From the NCBI RefSeq assembly GCF_003544875.1, contig NZ_CP032093.1, positions 62,001 through 126,000 on the forward strand: a DNA stretch of 64,000 nt. Direction: 5' to 3'. A program made the position numbers and the translations under genes. Positions 41,125 through 49,957 of the stretch are shown here, piece after piece. The first letter of the stretch is position 1. Each line of letters opens with the position of its first letter. The stretch comes from Vibrio alfacsensis (GTDB lineage Bacteria > Pseudomonadota > Gammaproteobacteria > Enterobacterales > Vibrionaceae). The notes under the pieces were generated by a model, which was not told the DNA's origin, made no database searches, and saw only the letters and a program-made list of their open reading frames with translations.

Positions 41125-41745
41125 ATGTGGAGTTGGCTGGCAATAGGACTATCTGGGTTGTATTCCGTGTTGGGGGCAAAGCAAGCCAATTTGCCACAGT
41201 CTCTACTGTTTAAGGTACTGACGCTGTTATTGCTATTGATCCTAGTACTGACAGAGGGACCTTCCGCATCTCAGATTTACTGGATTGTAGGTGGTCTGTT
41301 AGTGTCTATGTTTGCAGATACCCTGCATTCATTTAAATCTCGGAAGTCTTTTTATTTTGTTAGTTATTTGCTCGCTCAGTTGCTTTATAGCCAAGCTTTC
41401 TGGGTTCAATTGAACGGTGAGATGATCTGGTGGTTACTGGCACTACTGCTTGCAGCAAGTGTTGTCGCTTTCTTCTTGTTGCTTCCTCAACTTGATTCTT
41501 TAGTTTTCCCTGTTGTTGTCATGGGGGGTGTCCTGGTTTTTCTTGCTTGGTTAGCGGGCGAGGTGTGGCTTCAGGCTGCAACTCGTGGGGCAGCTCTCGG
41601 GTTTCTCGGTACCTTGGTTATGATAGGCTCCGCATTGACTTACGCCATTCACGGCTACCGTAAGCCGATGAAACGTGCGTACCTTTGGGTGAGTGGTAGC
41701 TATTTCTTCGCTCATGCTTTAATTGTGGCTTCTGTCATTTACTAA
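41125..41745 (+). CDS. yhhN: YhhN family protein (TMEM86/lysoplasmalogenase fold)
   Basis: A 206-aa inner-membrane protein with about eight hydrophobic segments. Family stretches are LFKVLTLLLLL, GGLLVSMFADTLH and RGAALGFLGTLVMIGSALTYAIHGYRKP. Known: the YhhN family includes human TMEM86 lysoplasmalogenases, but vibrios are not thought to make plasmalogens, so the substrate is open. The ATG at 41125 follows AAGGTGTAGGTG. It belongs to the yhhL-yhhM-yhhN group that clusters around rsmD in E. coli. Confidence 0.8.
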   Translation: MWSWLAIGLSGLYSVLGAKQANLPQSLLFKVLTLLLLLILVLTEGPSASQIYWIVGGLLVSMFADTLHSFKSRKSFYFVSYLLAQLLYSQAFWVQLNGEMIWWLLALLLAASVVAFFLLLPQLDSLVFPVVVMGGVLVFLAWLAGEVWLQAATRGAALGFLGTLVMIGSALTYAIHGYRKPMKRAYLWVSGSYFFAHALIVASVIY

Positions 41746-41814
41746 CGCAGGTCAAAGTAACAATCGCTAACTTGAGTAAACTGATGGGATTAAATTTGAT
41801 GATTGGAGTCAATG

Positions 41815-42036
41815 ATGAGTGATATTCACGCGCATAACCTGTTAAACCTACTGAATGAAACCCCAATGAACCGTGATGAGCTAGCGACTCACTTTGGTAC
41901 TGATGTTCGTTTTCATACGTGCAAACTCAATGATTTAGATTTAGATGCGTTACTAGATTTTTTGCTAAAACGTGAAAAGATTCATGAGCATGAGGGCAAG
42001 TTCATCGTCAACAAAGCACGTATTTGTAACCACTAA
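41815..42036 (+). CDS. YecH family metal-binding protein (DUF2492)
   Basis: A 73-aa protein: MSDIHAHNLLNLLNETPMNRDEL, then HFGTDVRFHTCKLNDLDLDALLDFLLKREKIHEHEGKFIVNKARICNH. The spaced histidines and cysteines (HAH, FHTC, HEHE, ICNH) fit a metal-binding role, as in E. coli YecH. Of two adjacent ATGs, the second (41815) is better spaced from GGAG at 41805. Function is unknown. Confidence 0.82.
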   Translation: MSDIHAHNLLNLLNETPMNRDELATHFGTDVRFHTCKLNDLDLDALLDFLLKREKIHEHEGKFIVNKARICNH

Positions 42037-42120
42037 TTTACTCATGATGGGCATCGTTTTTCTTTGTTATTTCTTGATGACGTAGAAAACAGCGTTAATT
42101 GAGCACAAGATCAATACTGT

Positions 42121-42155
42121 AAAAAAGCCGCTCAGTTTGAATTGAGCGGCTTTTG
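42121..42155. terminator. bidirectional terminator between the yecH-like gene and yhhL
   Basis: AAAAGCCGCTCA pairs with TGAGCGGCTTTT around GTTTGAAT-type loop bases. T or A runs lie on both sides. Confidence 0.85.
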
Positions 42156-42184
42156 TCTATATTTTGGCATCTATTTGTCGATGC

Positions 42185-42451
42185 TTACATCATGTGCTTA
42201 CGACGAATGTCGAGTAACGCGAAAATACCAAAAATTAGAATGGAGTATTTCTCCCAAGCGCTCATCTTAATTTTGTCACCAAACGCACCGATGAAGATCG
42301 CCATTTGTAATCCATGCATCATGAATAGGAACGCAGCCATGATGTAAAGAGCGATGGCCGCTTTGCCTGGGAATGGCATAAAGATGTTGAGAATCAATAT
42401 AAACCAGACAAAAGCGATCGCAGCTTTCGCCAATATCAGTAGTGCTTTCAT
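42185..42451 (-). CDS. yhhL: DUF1145 membrane protein (YhhL)
   Basis: An 88-aa protein with three hydrophobic segments (residues about 5-25, 30-50 and 70-80). MPFPGKAAIALYIMAAFLFMMHGLQMAIFIGAF carries the family pattern. Function is unknown. It follows rsmD by 25 bases in the same direction, the same pairing as in E. coli, and probably shares its transcript. Confidence 0.85.
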   Translation of the reverse strand: MKALLILAKAAIAFVWFILILNIFMPFPGKAAIALYIMAAFLFMMHGLQMAIFIGAFGDKIKMSAWEKYSILIFGIFALLDIRRKHMM

Positions 42452-42476
42452 TTAACTTTCCTTTTAAATTGAGGCG

Positions 42477-43076
42477 TTAAGATTGGGAGCGTTCGTATAG
42501 GCGGTAACTTACTTGCCCCGCGGTTTTCTCGCGATGCAATTGCCAGTTATCCGGAAGCCCTGCAATATTCAGCTCTTTTTCTGTTTCAATATAAATCATG
42601 GCATCTTCAGCTAACCAACCGTTTTGCTCTAGCAAGGTCACGGTTTCATCCAGTAACCCTTTGCGGAACGGTGGATCGATGAATACGACATGGTATGGCG
42701 TACCTGGTTGTTGTAAAAAGCTCAGTGCGTCAGTGTTCACGACGTTAATATTATTTGCATTCAAAGAGGCAATATTTTTTTGCAGTTGCTGAAATGCTTG
42801 AGGATTGAGCTCAATCATAGTGACAAGCTCTGCTTGGCGAGAAGCCGATTCAAAGCCTAAACCGCCAGAACCAGCAAATAGGTCGAGACATTTCGCTTGA
42901 GGTACGTCTTGAGCTAGCCAATTAAATAGTGTTTCTTTTACGCGATCGGTGGTTGGACGCAAACCTTCTGCATCATGAACAGGGAGCTTTCTACCTCTCC
43001 ATAAACCACTAATAATGCGAACAAAGCCCGTTGTTGGCTTTTTTTGTGAGGAGTTTTGCTGGCGACGTCTTGACAT
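42477..43076 (-). CDS. rsmD: 16S rRNA (guanine-966-N2)-methyltransferase RsmD
   Basis: Methylates G966 of 16S rRNA in the assembled 30S subunit. It is 199 aa, as usual. Motifs: RIISGLWRGRKLPV at the N terminus, LRPTTDRVKETLFNWL, SAM-binding LDLFAGSGGLGFESASR, and catalytic FIDPPF near residue 138 (N-methyltransferase DPPF). It is divergent from ftsY, as in E. coli. Confidence 0.95.
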   Translation of the reverse strand: MSRRRQQNSSQKKPTTGFVRIISGLWRGRKLPVHDAEGLRPTTDRVKETLFNWLAQDVPQAKCLDLFAGSGGLGFESASRQAELVTMIELNPQAFQQLQKNIASLNANNINVVNTDALSFLQQPGTPYHVVFIDPPFRKGLLDETVTLLEQNGWLAEDAMIYIETEKELNIAGLPDNWQLHREKTAGQVSYRLYERSQS

Positions 43077-43300
43077 AGATTTTTTGACCGCTAATAAAGT
43101 GATACTATACCCAATTGCCCAAGCATTGAGCGAGGGTACAGCCCAGAATATTCATGATGACAGAGTGTAACATTAATAAGATTAGAATCATCTAATTGGA
43201 AAGTTAGCACAACTTTGTCATCAGGCTTTTCTGAATCAGTCATTCTGTTTTTAGAAAAGCGTACTTAAATAGATAAAGAGACAATCTAGGATAGCCCCAG

Positions 43301-44519
43301 ATGACGGAAAAAAAGAAGCGCGGATTACTTTCGTGGCTAGGTTTTGGTGACGAAGAGCAAAGCCAAAAGCCAATGGCTGAAGAATCAGTAAAAGAAGAAG
43401 CGGTGGAAGCGCCTGCAACTGAGCAACAAGCGATGGAAGAATTCGTTGCTGAACAAGTTGATGAAAAAGCAGTTGTTGAAGAAGAGCCTAAGGGTACCGA
43501 AACTGTCCCAGCAGAAGCAGAAGCAGAAGCAGAAGCAGAAGCAGAAGCAGAAGCAGAAGTACCTGTTACACCTCGCGTTCAAGAGCAAGAAAAGCCAACA
43601 GAAAGTTTCTTTGCGCGTCTTAAGCGCAGTCTAAGCCGTACTAAAGCCAATATCGGTGCGGGCTTTTGGTTTGTTCAGTGGCAAGAAAATCGATGATGAC
43701 TTGTTCGAAGAGCTGGAAGAGCAGCTATTGATTGCTGACGTGGGAATGAACACCACAACGAAAATCATCAACAACCTGACTGAAAAAGCCTCTCGTGGTG
43801 ATCTTAAAGACGGAGAGGCCTTGTATGGTCTGCTGAAAGAAGAAATGGCTGAAATTCTCGTTAAGGTAGAAAAGCCGTTGGAAATTGACAGCAGCAAAAC
43901 ACCTTACGTTATCTTAATGGTTGGCGTAAATGGTGTCGGTAAGACAACGACGATTGGTAAATTAGCGAAGCAATTCCAGAATCAAGGCAAGAAAGTCATG
44001 CTGGCGGCTGGCGATACTTTCCGCGCAGCAGCGGTAGAGCAGCTGCAAGTCTGGGGTGAACGCAATAATGTGCCAGTGATTGCTCAGCATACTGGTGCGG
44101 ATAGTGCATCTGTTATTTACGATGCGATTGAAGCGGCAAAAGCACGTGGCGTAGATGTCGTCATTGCTGACACCGCGGGTCGTCTGCAAAACAAAGCGAA
44201 CCTAATGGAAGAGCTGCGTAAGATTGTACGTGTGATGAAGAAGATTGATGACTCTGCGCCACACGAGATCATGCTGACGCTAGACGCAGGTACAGGTCAA
44301 AATGCGATTAGCCAAGCGAAACTTTTCAGTGATGTTGCACCTCTAACCGGGATTACATTGACTAAGCTGGATGGTACTGCAAAAGGCGGTGTTATCTTTG
44401 CTATTGCAGATCAGTTTGAGATTCCAATTCGCTACATTGGTGTTGGTGAGGGTATTGAAGACTTGCGTCCATTTGAAACTCAAGAGTTTATTGACGCTCT
44501 GTTTAGTCGTGAAGAGTAA
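43301..44519 (+). CDS. ftsY: FtsY, signal recognition particle receptor, frame broken
   Basis: SRP receptor GTPase for co-translational membrane targeting; essential. The acidic N-terminal A domain contains eight Ala-Glu pairs encoded by eight perfect GCAGAA units (43511-43558). The NG domain continues in another frame: KKIDDDLFEELEEQLLIADVG, GVNGVGKTTTIGKLA (G1), DTFRAAAVEQLQ, ADTAGRLQNK (G3), TKLDGTAKGG (G4). The break lies at TTTT 43664-43667: two more T would give GAGFFGLFSGKKIDDD, or one fewer GAGFGLFS. Essentiality makes a real break nearly impossible, so this is probably a run-length error. It heads the ftsYEX operon. Confidence 0.92.
43511..43558 (+). repeat. hexanucleotide microsatellite in ftsY (GCAGAA x 8)
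   Basis: Eight perfect tandem GCAGAA copies encoding (Ala-Glu)8 in the acidic A domain. Changes in copy number keep frame, so length variation between strains is expected. Confidence 0.95.
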
Positions 44520-44541
44520 CAAGAGTTAGAGGAAATCAACG

Positions 44542-45216
44542 GTGATCAAATTTCAGCAAGTGAGCAAGGCTTACCGAGGTGGTCGACAAGCTCTGCAGAA
44601 AGTCGACTTTCACTTAAGGCGCGGTGAGATGGCGTTTTTAGGCGGACATTCTGGGGCAGGTAAAAGTACCTTGTTGAAACTGATATGTGCGATGGAGCGT
44701 CCTACCGATGGAAAAATTCATTTTAATGGGCACGATATCACACGCATTTCACATAAAGACATTCCTTTTTTGCGTCGCAACATTGGGATTGTATTTCAAG
44801 ATCACCGTTTATTGATGGATCGCAGTGTCTTCGATAACGTGGCACTTCCGATGCGTATCGAATCGATTTCTGAAAATGAAATAAAGCGCCGAGTCTCTGC
44901 GGCGTTAGATAAAACGGGTTTGCTTGATAAAGCCCGTTGCTTACCAAGCCAACTCTCAGGTGGTGAGCAACAACGAGTGGGTATCGCACGCGCCGTAGTG
45001 AATCGACCTACCTTACTGGTTGCGGATGAGCCTACCGGTAACCTCGACCCTGAACTGTCTAACCGCGTGTTGCGATTATTTGAAGAATTTAATCGTGCAG
45101 GTGTGACAATCCTACTAGCAACGCACGATATTGGGTTAGTAAACACTCGCCCACAATATCGTCACTTTGAATTGAACCAAGGCTTCCTAAGTGAGGTAGA
45201 AGACTATGGTAGGTAA
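44542..45216 (+). CDS. ftsE: cell division ATP-binding protein FtsE
   Basis: A 224-aa ABC ATPase that works with FtsX to control septal murein hydrolases through EnvC-type activators. Walker [16 protein letters not shown]-loop [21 protein letters not shown], signature [14 protein letters not shown], Walker [14 protein letters not shown] and the H-loop LLATHD are all intact. GTG-type start at 44542 behind AGAGGAAATC. The end overlaps ftsX by 11 bases. Confidence 0.96.
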   Translation: MIKFQQVSKAYRGGRQALQKVDFHLRRGEMAFLGGHSGAGKSTLLKLICAMERPTDGKIHFNGHDITRISHKDIPFLRRNIGIVFQDHRLLMDRSVFDNVALPMRIESISENEIKRRVSAALDKTGLLDKARCLPSQLSGGEQQRVGIARAVVNRPTLLVADEPTGNLDPELSNRVLRLFEEFNRAGVTILLATHDIGLVNTRPQYRHFELNQGFLSEVEDYGR

Positions 45217-46174
45217 TAAGCGCACCCAAAAGAAAGGCAAAGGCCGAAGTGCCAAGCGTGCTAATACCGACGGTTTTTTCTCTGTCCATATTAAACAAGC
45301 AAAATCTTCTTTCGGCGCATTATGGCGTCGGCCTCTTGGTAATATTCTGACTCTTGCCGTGATTTCCATGGCGTTGGCTATGCCTGCATGTTTGTATTTA
45401 TTAGGCAAGAACGTTGCAGGTGCGGCAGAAGACGTCGCATCGCCATCGCAAGTTAGTGCTTACTTAGTTGAAGGTATGCCTGATGCACGTGTTATGGTGC
45501 TAAAAGATCAGATTGAGACCTGGCCATTAGTAAAAGAGGTGGAATACATTTCTCCTCAACAAGGTCTCTCTGATTTGAGCCAGTACGCGGGCTTTGACCA
45601 AGCGTTAAGCCTATTAAGCGGTTATGCGCTGCCAGGTGTATTAGTCATTACACCTGATTCAGAGCAAAAAAGTGATATTCGCTCATTGGCAAAAGAAGTG
45701 GGTAAGCAACAAGATGTTACTGACGTTAGGCTTGATGAAGACTGGCTTGCACGGCTTGATGCGATCAAAACCCTTGCTGGCATTATTGTCATTACACTGA
45801 CAATACTGATGTTGGGTGCTGTATTTTTAATCGTCGGCAATACACTACGTTTTAATGTATTGGCGAATAAAGAAGAGATTCAGACCATGAAACTGATTGG
45901 GGCAACTGACAGTTTCATTCTCCGTCCTTATTTATACACTGGTATGTGGTTCGGTGTTTTAGGAGCGACCATTGCATGGCTAGTCACAGCATTGATTACA
46001 GTGGTGATGAATAATGCGGTGGAGCAATTGGCTGCGTTATATGATAGCCAGTTCCGTTTGATTGGGTTGAGCTGGGATGAATCTTTGCTGTTGATCATTA
46101 CTGGTAGTTTACTAGGCTGTATTGCGGCACGTGTATCTGCACAACGTCACCTGAAGGAAATTGAACCTGTTTAG
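45206..46174 (+). CDS. ftsX: cell division membrane protein FtsX
   Basis: A 322-aa integral membrane partner of FtsE. A basic cytoplasmic N terminus ([15 protein letters not shown]) precedes the first membrane span (ILTLAVISMALAMPACLYLLG) and a large periplasmic loop. Three more spans follow (AGIIVITLTILMLGAVFLIVG, WFGVLGATIAWLVTALIT, LLIITGSLLGCIAARV). The four-span FtsX layout is clear. It is coupled to ftsE and followed by rpoH after 175 bases. Confidence 0.95.
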   Translation: MVGNKRTQKKGKGRSAKRANTDGFFSVHIKQAKSSFGALWRRPLGNILTLAVISMALAMPACLYLLGKNVAGAAEDVASPSQVSAYLVEGMPDARVMVLKDQIETWPLVKEVEYISPQQGLSDLSQYAGFDQALSLLSGYALPGVLVITPDSEQKSDIRSLAKEVGKQQDVTDVRLDEDWLARLDAIKTLAGIIVITLTILMLGAVFLIVGNTLRFNVLANKEEIQTMKLIGATDSFILRPYLYTGMWFGVLGATIAWLVTALITVVMNNAVEQLAALYDSQFRLIGLSWDESLLLIITGSLLGCIAARVSAQRHLKEIEPV

Positions 46175-46349
46175 GTGATTCGGGTCTTATAGTTGGAATT
46201 TATTAGCACAAGCTAATTTTTATCTCTTGTTTAGACCATTTGTTTATGGATAATTGCTGACCCAGCTTGAAACTTGTTCATTTTGAGTTCAAGATGACCA
46301 AGTTAAATTGCAATGTAATGCTCCAGATCAGAGATTGATGAGGAATTGA

Positions 46350-47207
46350 ATGACAAAAGAAGCGTATCCGATGGCTCTAGTCACGCAAGATAGCCTTGAT
46401 AGCTATATTCGTTCTGTAAACAGTTACCCAATGCTGACACCAGAAGAAGAGCGTGGACTGGCAGAAAGATTACACTACAATGGTGAGATTGATGCGGCGA
46501 AAGGCCTGATCTTGTCACACCTACGATTCGTTGTTCACGTTGCTCGTGGTTACTCTGGCTATGGTTTACCAATGGCAGATCTAGTGCAAGAGGGCAACAT
46601 TGGCCTGATGAAAGCGGTTAAGCGCTTTAATCCTGAAGTGGGTGTTCGCCTTGTCTCATTCGCCGTTCACTGGATCAAAGCAGAGATCCATGAATACGTA
46701 CTGCGTAACTGGCGTATCGTTAAGATCGCAACAACCAAAGCGCAGCGTAAATTGTTCTTCAATCTGCGTAAGTCGAAAAAGCGTTTAGGTTGGTTCAATA
46801 ATGGTGAAGTCGAAACGGTTGCACGTGAACTAGGTGTTGAGCCATCTGAAGTCCGTGAAATGGAATCTCGCCTTGCAGCGATAGATTCAACTTTTGATAT
46901 GCCAATGGATGAAGATGACAGCTCCAACTCATACACCGCTCCTATGGTGTATTTAGAGGATAAATCTTCTGATGTGGCAGATAACATTGAAGCGGCTAAC
47001 TGGGAAACACACACTAACAATCGTTTAGGTCACGCATTAGCAAGCCTCGACGAGCGCAGTCAACGCATTGTTCGTTCTCGTTGGTTAGATGATGAAAAAG
47101 CAACGCTGCAAGACCTTGCTGATGAGTTTGGGGTGTCTGCTGAGCGTATTCGTCAGTTAGAAAAGAATGCGATGAAGAAACTTAAACTGGCTGTTGGCGA
47201 GTTCTAA
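46350..47207 (+). CDS. rpoH: RNA polymerase sigma-32 (heat shock)
   Basis: Sigma factor for chaperone and protease genes. The 285-aa protein has region 2 ([43 protein letters not shown]), the RpoH box ([13 protein letters not shown]) and region 4 ([24 protein letters not shown]). The ATG at 46350 follows GAGGAA. In E. coli rpoH translation is controlled by an RNA thermometer across the start. I have not been able to fold this region by eye with confidence. It lies downstream of ftsX with its own upstream region of 175 bases, as in E. coli. Confidence 0.96.
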   Translation: MTKEAYPMALVTQDSLDSYIRSVNSYPMLTPEEERGLAERLHYNGEIDAAKGLILSHLRFVVHVARGYSGYGLPMADLVQEGNIGLMKAVKRFNPEVGVRLVSFAVHWIKAEIHEYVLRNWRIVKIATTKAQRKLFFNLRKSKKRLGWFNNGEVETVARELGVEPSEVREMESRLAAIDSTFDMPMDEDDSSNSYTAPMVYLEDKSSDVADNIEAANWETHTNNRLGHALASLDERSQRIVRSRWLDDEKATLQDLADEFGVSAERIRQLEKNAMKKLKLAVGEF

Positions 47208-47237
47208 CGTCCATTTCTATCGACAATAAGATTTTCA

Positions 47238-47274
47238 TAAAAAGCCGAGATCATGCGATCTCGGCTTTTTTATT
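47238..47274 (+). terminator. intrinsic terminator of rpoH
   Basis: AAAAGCCGAGAT pairs with ATCTCGGCTTTT around CATGCG-type loop bases and is followed by TTATTTT. Confidence 0.88.
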
Positions 47275-47617
47275 TTCGATCGAAAATCGATAACGGTTGC
47301 GATCAAGTTTATCTGTGCTACCTGTGTATAACTCTGTGAAGTAATTATTCATCAACTGTTCGAAAGCCGGACAAAATAAGGCTTTGACGAGGTTTATCAT
47401 TTGGGGATAGTTCCAGATATACACACAGTTAGATCAAGATCATTACTACATATTGTGGATCAAATGATCCAAATGCACTTTATCAACGCAATTCACAGCT
47501 TTATCCACAACTGGTGGTGTTATGAACAGTTTGAAATGTCCTGATTATCTCTGTGTCTAAGTTTGGTTCTGGATAGGTTACAATGGCATCAATAATGAAA
47601 ACGAAATGAGAAAGTAA
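47275..47617. promoter_or_regulatory. rpoH-glpE intergenic region with DnaA-box and GATC cluster
   Basis: No gene. There is a perfect DnaA box TTATCCACA (47501-47509) and two one-mismatch boxes on the other strand (TGTGTATAA 47323-47331, TGTGGATCA 47454-47462). Six GATC sites lie between 47278 and 47469, including a palindrome TGGATCA-AA-TGATCCA at 47456-47471. Seen in sequence; any replication role is inference. Confidence 0.45.
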
Positions 47618-47938
47618 ATGGACCAGTTTCAACATATTGATGTACAAAGTGCTCAGGCATTACTCGACCAAGGTGAAGCAAGGCTTGTCGATATCCGAGA
47701 TCCCCAGTCTTTTGCCGTGGCACATGCCGAGTCAGCATTCCACCTGACCAATGATTCGATGGTTTCCTTTATGGACGACGTGGAGTTCGAACAACCCGTA
47801 CTTGTTATGTGTTATCACGGCATTAGTAGCCAGGGTGCTGCGCAATATTTGGTTAACCAAGGCTTTGAACAGGTGTACAGTGTGGATGGTGGCTTTGAAG
47901 CCTGGCAACGAGCAGAACTACCGATAGTGAGAAGTTAA
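47618..47938 (+). CDS. glpE: thiosulfate sulfurtransferase GlpE (rhodanese)
   Basis: A 106-aa single-domain rhodanese that moves sulfane sulfur from thiosulfate to cyanide or thiols, including thioredoxin. The active-site loop is [16 protein letters not shown] with the catalytic Cys near residue 66. The N-terminal [23 protein letters not shown] is the rhodanese CH2 motif. Its stop overlaps the glpG start by one base, so the two are coupled. The glpE-glpG pairing matches E. coli. Confidence 0.94.
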   Translation: MDQFQHIDVQSAQALLDQGEARLVDIRDPQSFAVAHAESAFHLTNDSMVSFMDDVEFEQPVLVMCYHGISSQGAAQYLVNQGFEQVYSVDGGFEAWQRAELPIVRS

Positions 47939-48780
47939 TGAAGAGATTGGTAACGTTAAATAATCCACGTATGGCGCAAGCGTTTATTGATTATATGGCA
48001 TCACGCCGAATTGATATCCAGATGATGCCAGAGGGAGATGGGCAGTTTGCTCTTTGGCTTACTGACGCGCAGTATGAAATTGAAGTTGAAGCGGAACTTA
48101 AGCAATTTTTAGAAAATCCGTCTGCGTCGAAATACAGCGCTGCTTCTTGGGACGTTGCCGATACTCGTAAAAGTAAATTCCATTACTCGAGCCCAAGCAT
48201 CATGGATATGGTGAAAGCTAAAGCGGGGCCTGTGACTTTATTGATCATGGCTGTTTGTGTCGTTATCTACTTTTTGCAGCTGTTCGGTTTTGGCGATGGC
48301 GTGTTTGCTTTGTTGCATTTTCCTGCCCTTGAAGGGCAGCAGTGGCAGTTATGGCGATGGGTGAGTCATGCTTTGCTGCACTTCTCAGTCACACACATTG
48401 TGTTTAACCTGTTATGGTGGTGGCAGTTGGGAGGCGATATTGAGCGCCGATTAGGCTCTGGTAAGTTATTGCAGATCTTTGTTATCTCAGCAGCACTGTC
48501 TGGTGCAGGTCAGTTTTATGTTGAGGGGGCAAACTTTGGTGGCTTGTCTGGTGTGGTGTATGCGCTTCTTGGTTACTTGTGGATTCTTGGCTATCGCTTG
48601 CCACATTTAGGTTTAACGCTGCCTAAGCCGATCATTGTCTTTATGCTAGTGTGGTTAGTATTGGGCTTTGTTCAACCATTTATGGCTATTGCCAATACGG
48701 CTCATTTGGTTGGCTTGCTTTCAGGTATGGCGATTGCTTTATTTGATTCAGGTAAGCAGAAATACCAACACGCATCTTGA
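47938..48780 (+). CDS. glpG: rhomboid protease GlpG
   Basis: A 280-aa intramembrane serine protease with an N-terminal cytoplasmic domain (about residues 1-85) and six membrane spans. The catalytic serine is in GGLSGVVYALLGYLW and the histidine in NTAHLVGLLSGM. The family HxxxxHxxxN stretch reads HALLHFSVTHIVFNLLWWWQLG. No glpR follows, unlike E. coli; a terminator lies 18 bases downstream. Confidence 0.95.
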   Translation: MKRLVTLNNPRMAQAFIDYMASRRIDIQMMPEGDGQFALWLTDAQYEIEVEAELKQFLENPSASKYSAASWDVADTRKSKFHYSSPSIMDMVKAKAGPVTLLIMAVCVVIYFLQLFGFGDGVFALLHFPALEGQQWQLWRWVSHALLHFSVTHIVFNLLWWWQLGGDIERRLGSGKLLQIFVISAALSGAGQFYVEGANFGGLSGVVYALLGYLWILGYRLPHLGLTLPKPIIVFMLVWLVLGFVQPFMAIANTAHLVGLLSGMAIALFDSGKQKYQHAS

Positions 48781-48797
48781 GCGTTTGATTTGAAGAA

Positions 48798-48824
48798 AAA
48801 GACCGCCCATCGGCGGTCTTTTAG
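48798..48824. terminator. bidirectional terminator between glpG and the FliL-like gene
   Basis: AAAGACCGCC pairs with GGCGGTCTTT around CATC. T-rich on both strands. Confidence 0.85.
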
Positions 48825-48853
48825 TTTTATGGGCTTTAGCTTTCAATGGGCAC

Positions 48854-49264
48854 TTATTGGTATAGATACTTCGTAAACAGCAGATCGGCAATGATGGTTT
48901 TGCCGGTTTCTGGTAGTAGTGTTTCGTTGAGTGTCGTTACCAATGTTTTGCGTAGGTCTTCTCGGCCCGATAGAGACTTAATCGTGTCTTCGGTTTGTTT
49001 ACCAAGTAGCTCTACTACAGCATCACGAATTAATGGTTGATGGTGCTCTACCACCGCAAGATCCTGTTGGCTCATGACCATTATGTCGATGCGTACTTGC
49101 ACATAACCGAGCTTTTTACCTTTGGTATAAAAATTGGTCGTCAAGTCTGGTTCTAAAGTGAAGTAAGCAAGTTGAGGTTCAGTCTCTTTTGTTTCAGCCC
49201 AAGTGGGCATCGATATCAGCAGACTTAGCGCGAAAATAATTTGGCCTACATAACGTTTGTACAT
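48854..49264 (-). CDS. FliL-family exported protein
   Basis: A 136-aa protein with a signal peptide or anchor (RYVGQIIFALSLLISMPTWAE). A domain with the FliL pattern follows: AYFTLEPDLTTNF, GYVQVRIDIMV, IRDAVVELLGKQTEDTIKSLSGREDLRKTLVTTLNE, and a final ADLLFTKYLYQ. Known: FliL sits near the flagellar stator and has a stomatin-like fold. This gene is not in a flagellar cluster, so it is either a second FliL or a related envelope protein. Vibrios often have this separate copy; the function is not settled. Confidence 0.8.
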   Translation of the reverse strand: MYKRYVGQIIFALSLLISMPTWAETKETEPQLAYFTLEPDLTTNFYTKGKKLGYVQVRIDIMVMSQQDLAVVEHHQPLIRDAVVELLGKQTEDTIKSLSGREDLRKTLVTTLNETLLPETGKTIIADLLFTKYLYQ

Positions 49265-49417
49265 ATTTCTAACTTTTCTTTCTCTGGATCACGATATTCG
49301 AATCGCTTAAGTCTTGGTACAATGATTCGTCTAAAACAAATAACAGAACTTACTGTTTCAATCAGACGGTAAGTTGTTGCTTTATTGTACGCATAAAGCC
49401 ACCAATTGAATACTAGT

Positions 49418-49957
49418 ATGAATCAGCTGATATCACTCTATCTTACTTCGTTATTGGAAGTAGAGTGGCAAAACCCCGAAGTTTTTGAATTTCCAAATGA
49501 ATTCGCCAAGCATTGGCTTGAAGAACAAGGATCTTTGTCACGCCGTTTAAGCCAGCACTGCAAACAGTTAACTGTTGAATTGCTTCACAATCAGATCGTT
49601 ACCGCGAAGACACTAACACGCAATGAAAGCCAGTTATTATCTGAACAAGAATGCCTCCTTAGAGAGGTGGTACTGCGTGGTGATGAGAAAGATTGGGTCA
49701 TTGGGCGCACATTGATCCCTCGTTCAACGTTAGTCGATCAGCAATATGACTTAGCTCAGCAAGGTGATATACCGCTTGGACTCACCGTATTTAGTGCAGA
49801 CAACGTTGAGCGCGATGCATTACAAGTGGGATGGGCAAGCTTGCCACAAGGTCGCTTTTTAGCGCGCCGCTCTAGATTGTGGATGAATCACAAACCGATG
49901 TTAGTGGCTGAGTTATTCTTACCTAATTCCCCAGTTTACGCTAAGGAGAAAGTGTAA
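49418..49957 (+). CDS. ubiC: chorismate pyruvate-lyase UbiC
   Basis: Makes 4-hydroxybenzoate and pyruvate from chorismate, the first step of ubiquinone synthesis. The 179-aa frame from the ATG at 49418 carries LEEQGSLSRRLSQHC, REVVLRGDEKDWVIGRTLIP and RFLARRSRLWMNHKPMLVAELFLPNSP. These contain the product-binding arginine and the late catalytic glutamate. A TTG at 49406 would add four residues, and neither start has a strong ribosome site. The next gene, ubiA, starts at the following base, so the two are coupled. The substrate pathway joins ubiD elsewhere in this window. Confidence 0.9.
   Translation: MNQLISLYLTSLLEVEWQNPEVFEFPNEFAKHWLEEQGSLSRRLSQHCKQLTVELLHNQIVTAKTLTRNESQLLSEQECLLREVVLRGDEKDWVIGRTLIPRSTLVDQQYDLAQQGDIPLGLTVFSADNVERDALQVGWASLPQGRFLARRSRLWMNHKPMLVAELFLPNSPVYAKEKV

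Noticed and set aside
43385..43588. A minus-strand frame across the GCAGAA array rich in Cys-Phe pairs
   Set aside because: It is only the reverse reading of the ftsY repeat and has no start context.
43301..44519. Programmed frameshifting in ftsY
   Set aside because: There is no slippery heptamer with a downstream pseudoknot in the right place, and related FtsY genes are read in one frame. Other genes in the window show the same kind of break, which points to error.
47275..47617. A replication origin (oriC1)
   Set aside because: Only one perfect DnaA box, no AT-rich 13-mer array, and the neighbours rpoH and glpE are not oriC neighbours. Kept only as a DnaA-box cluster.
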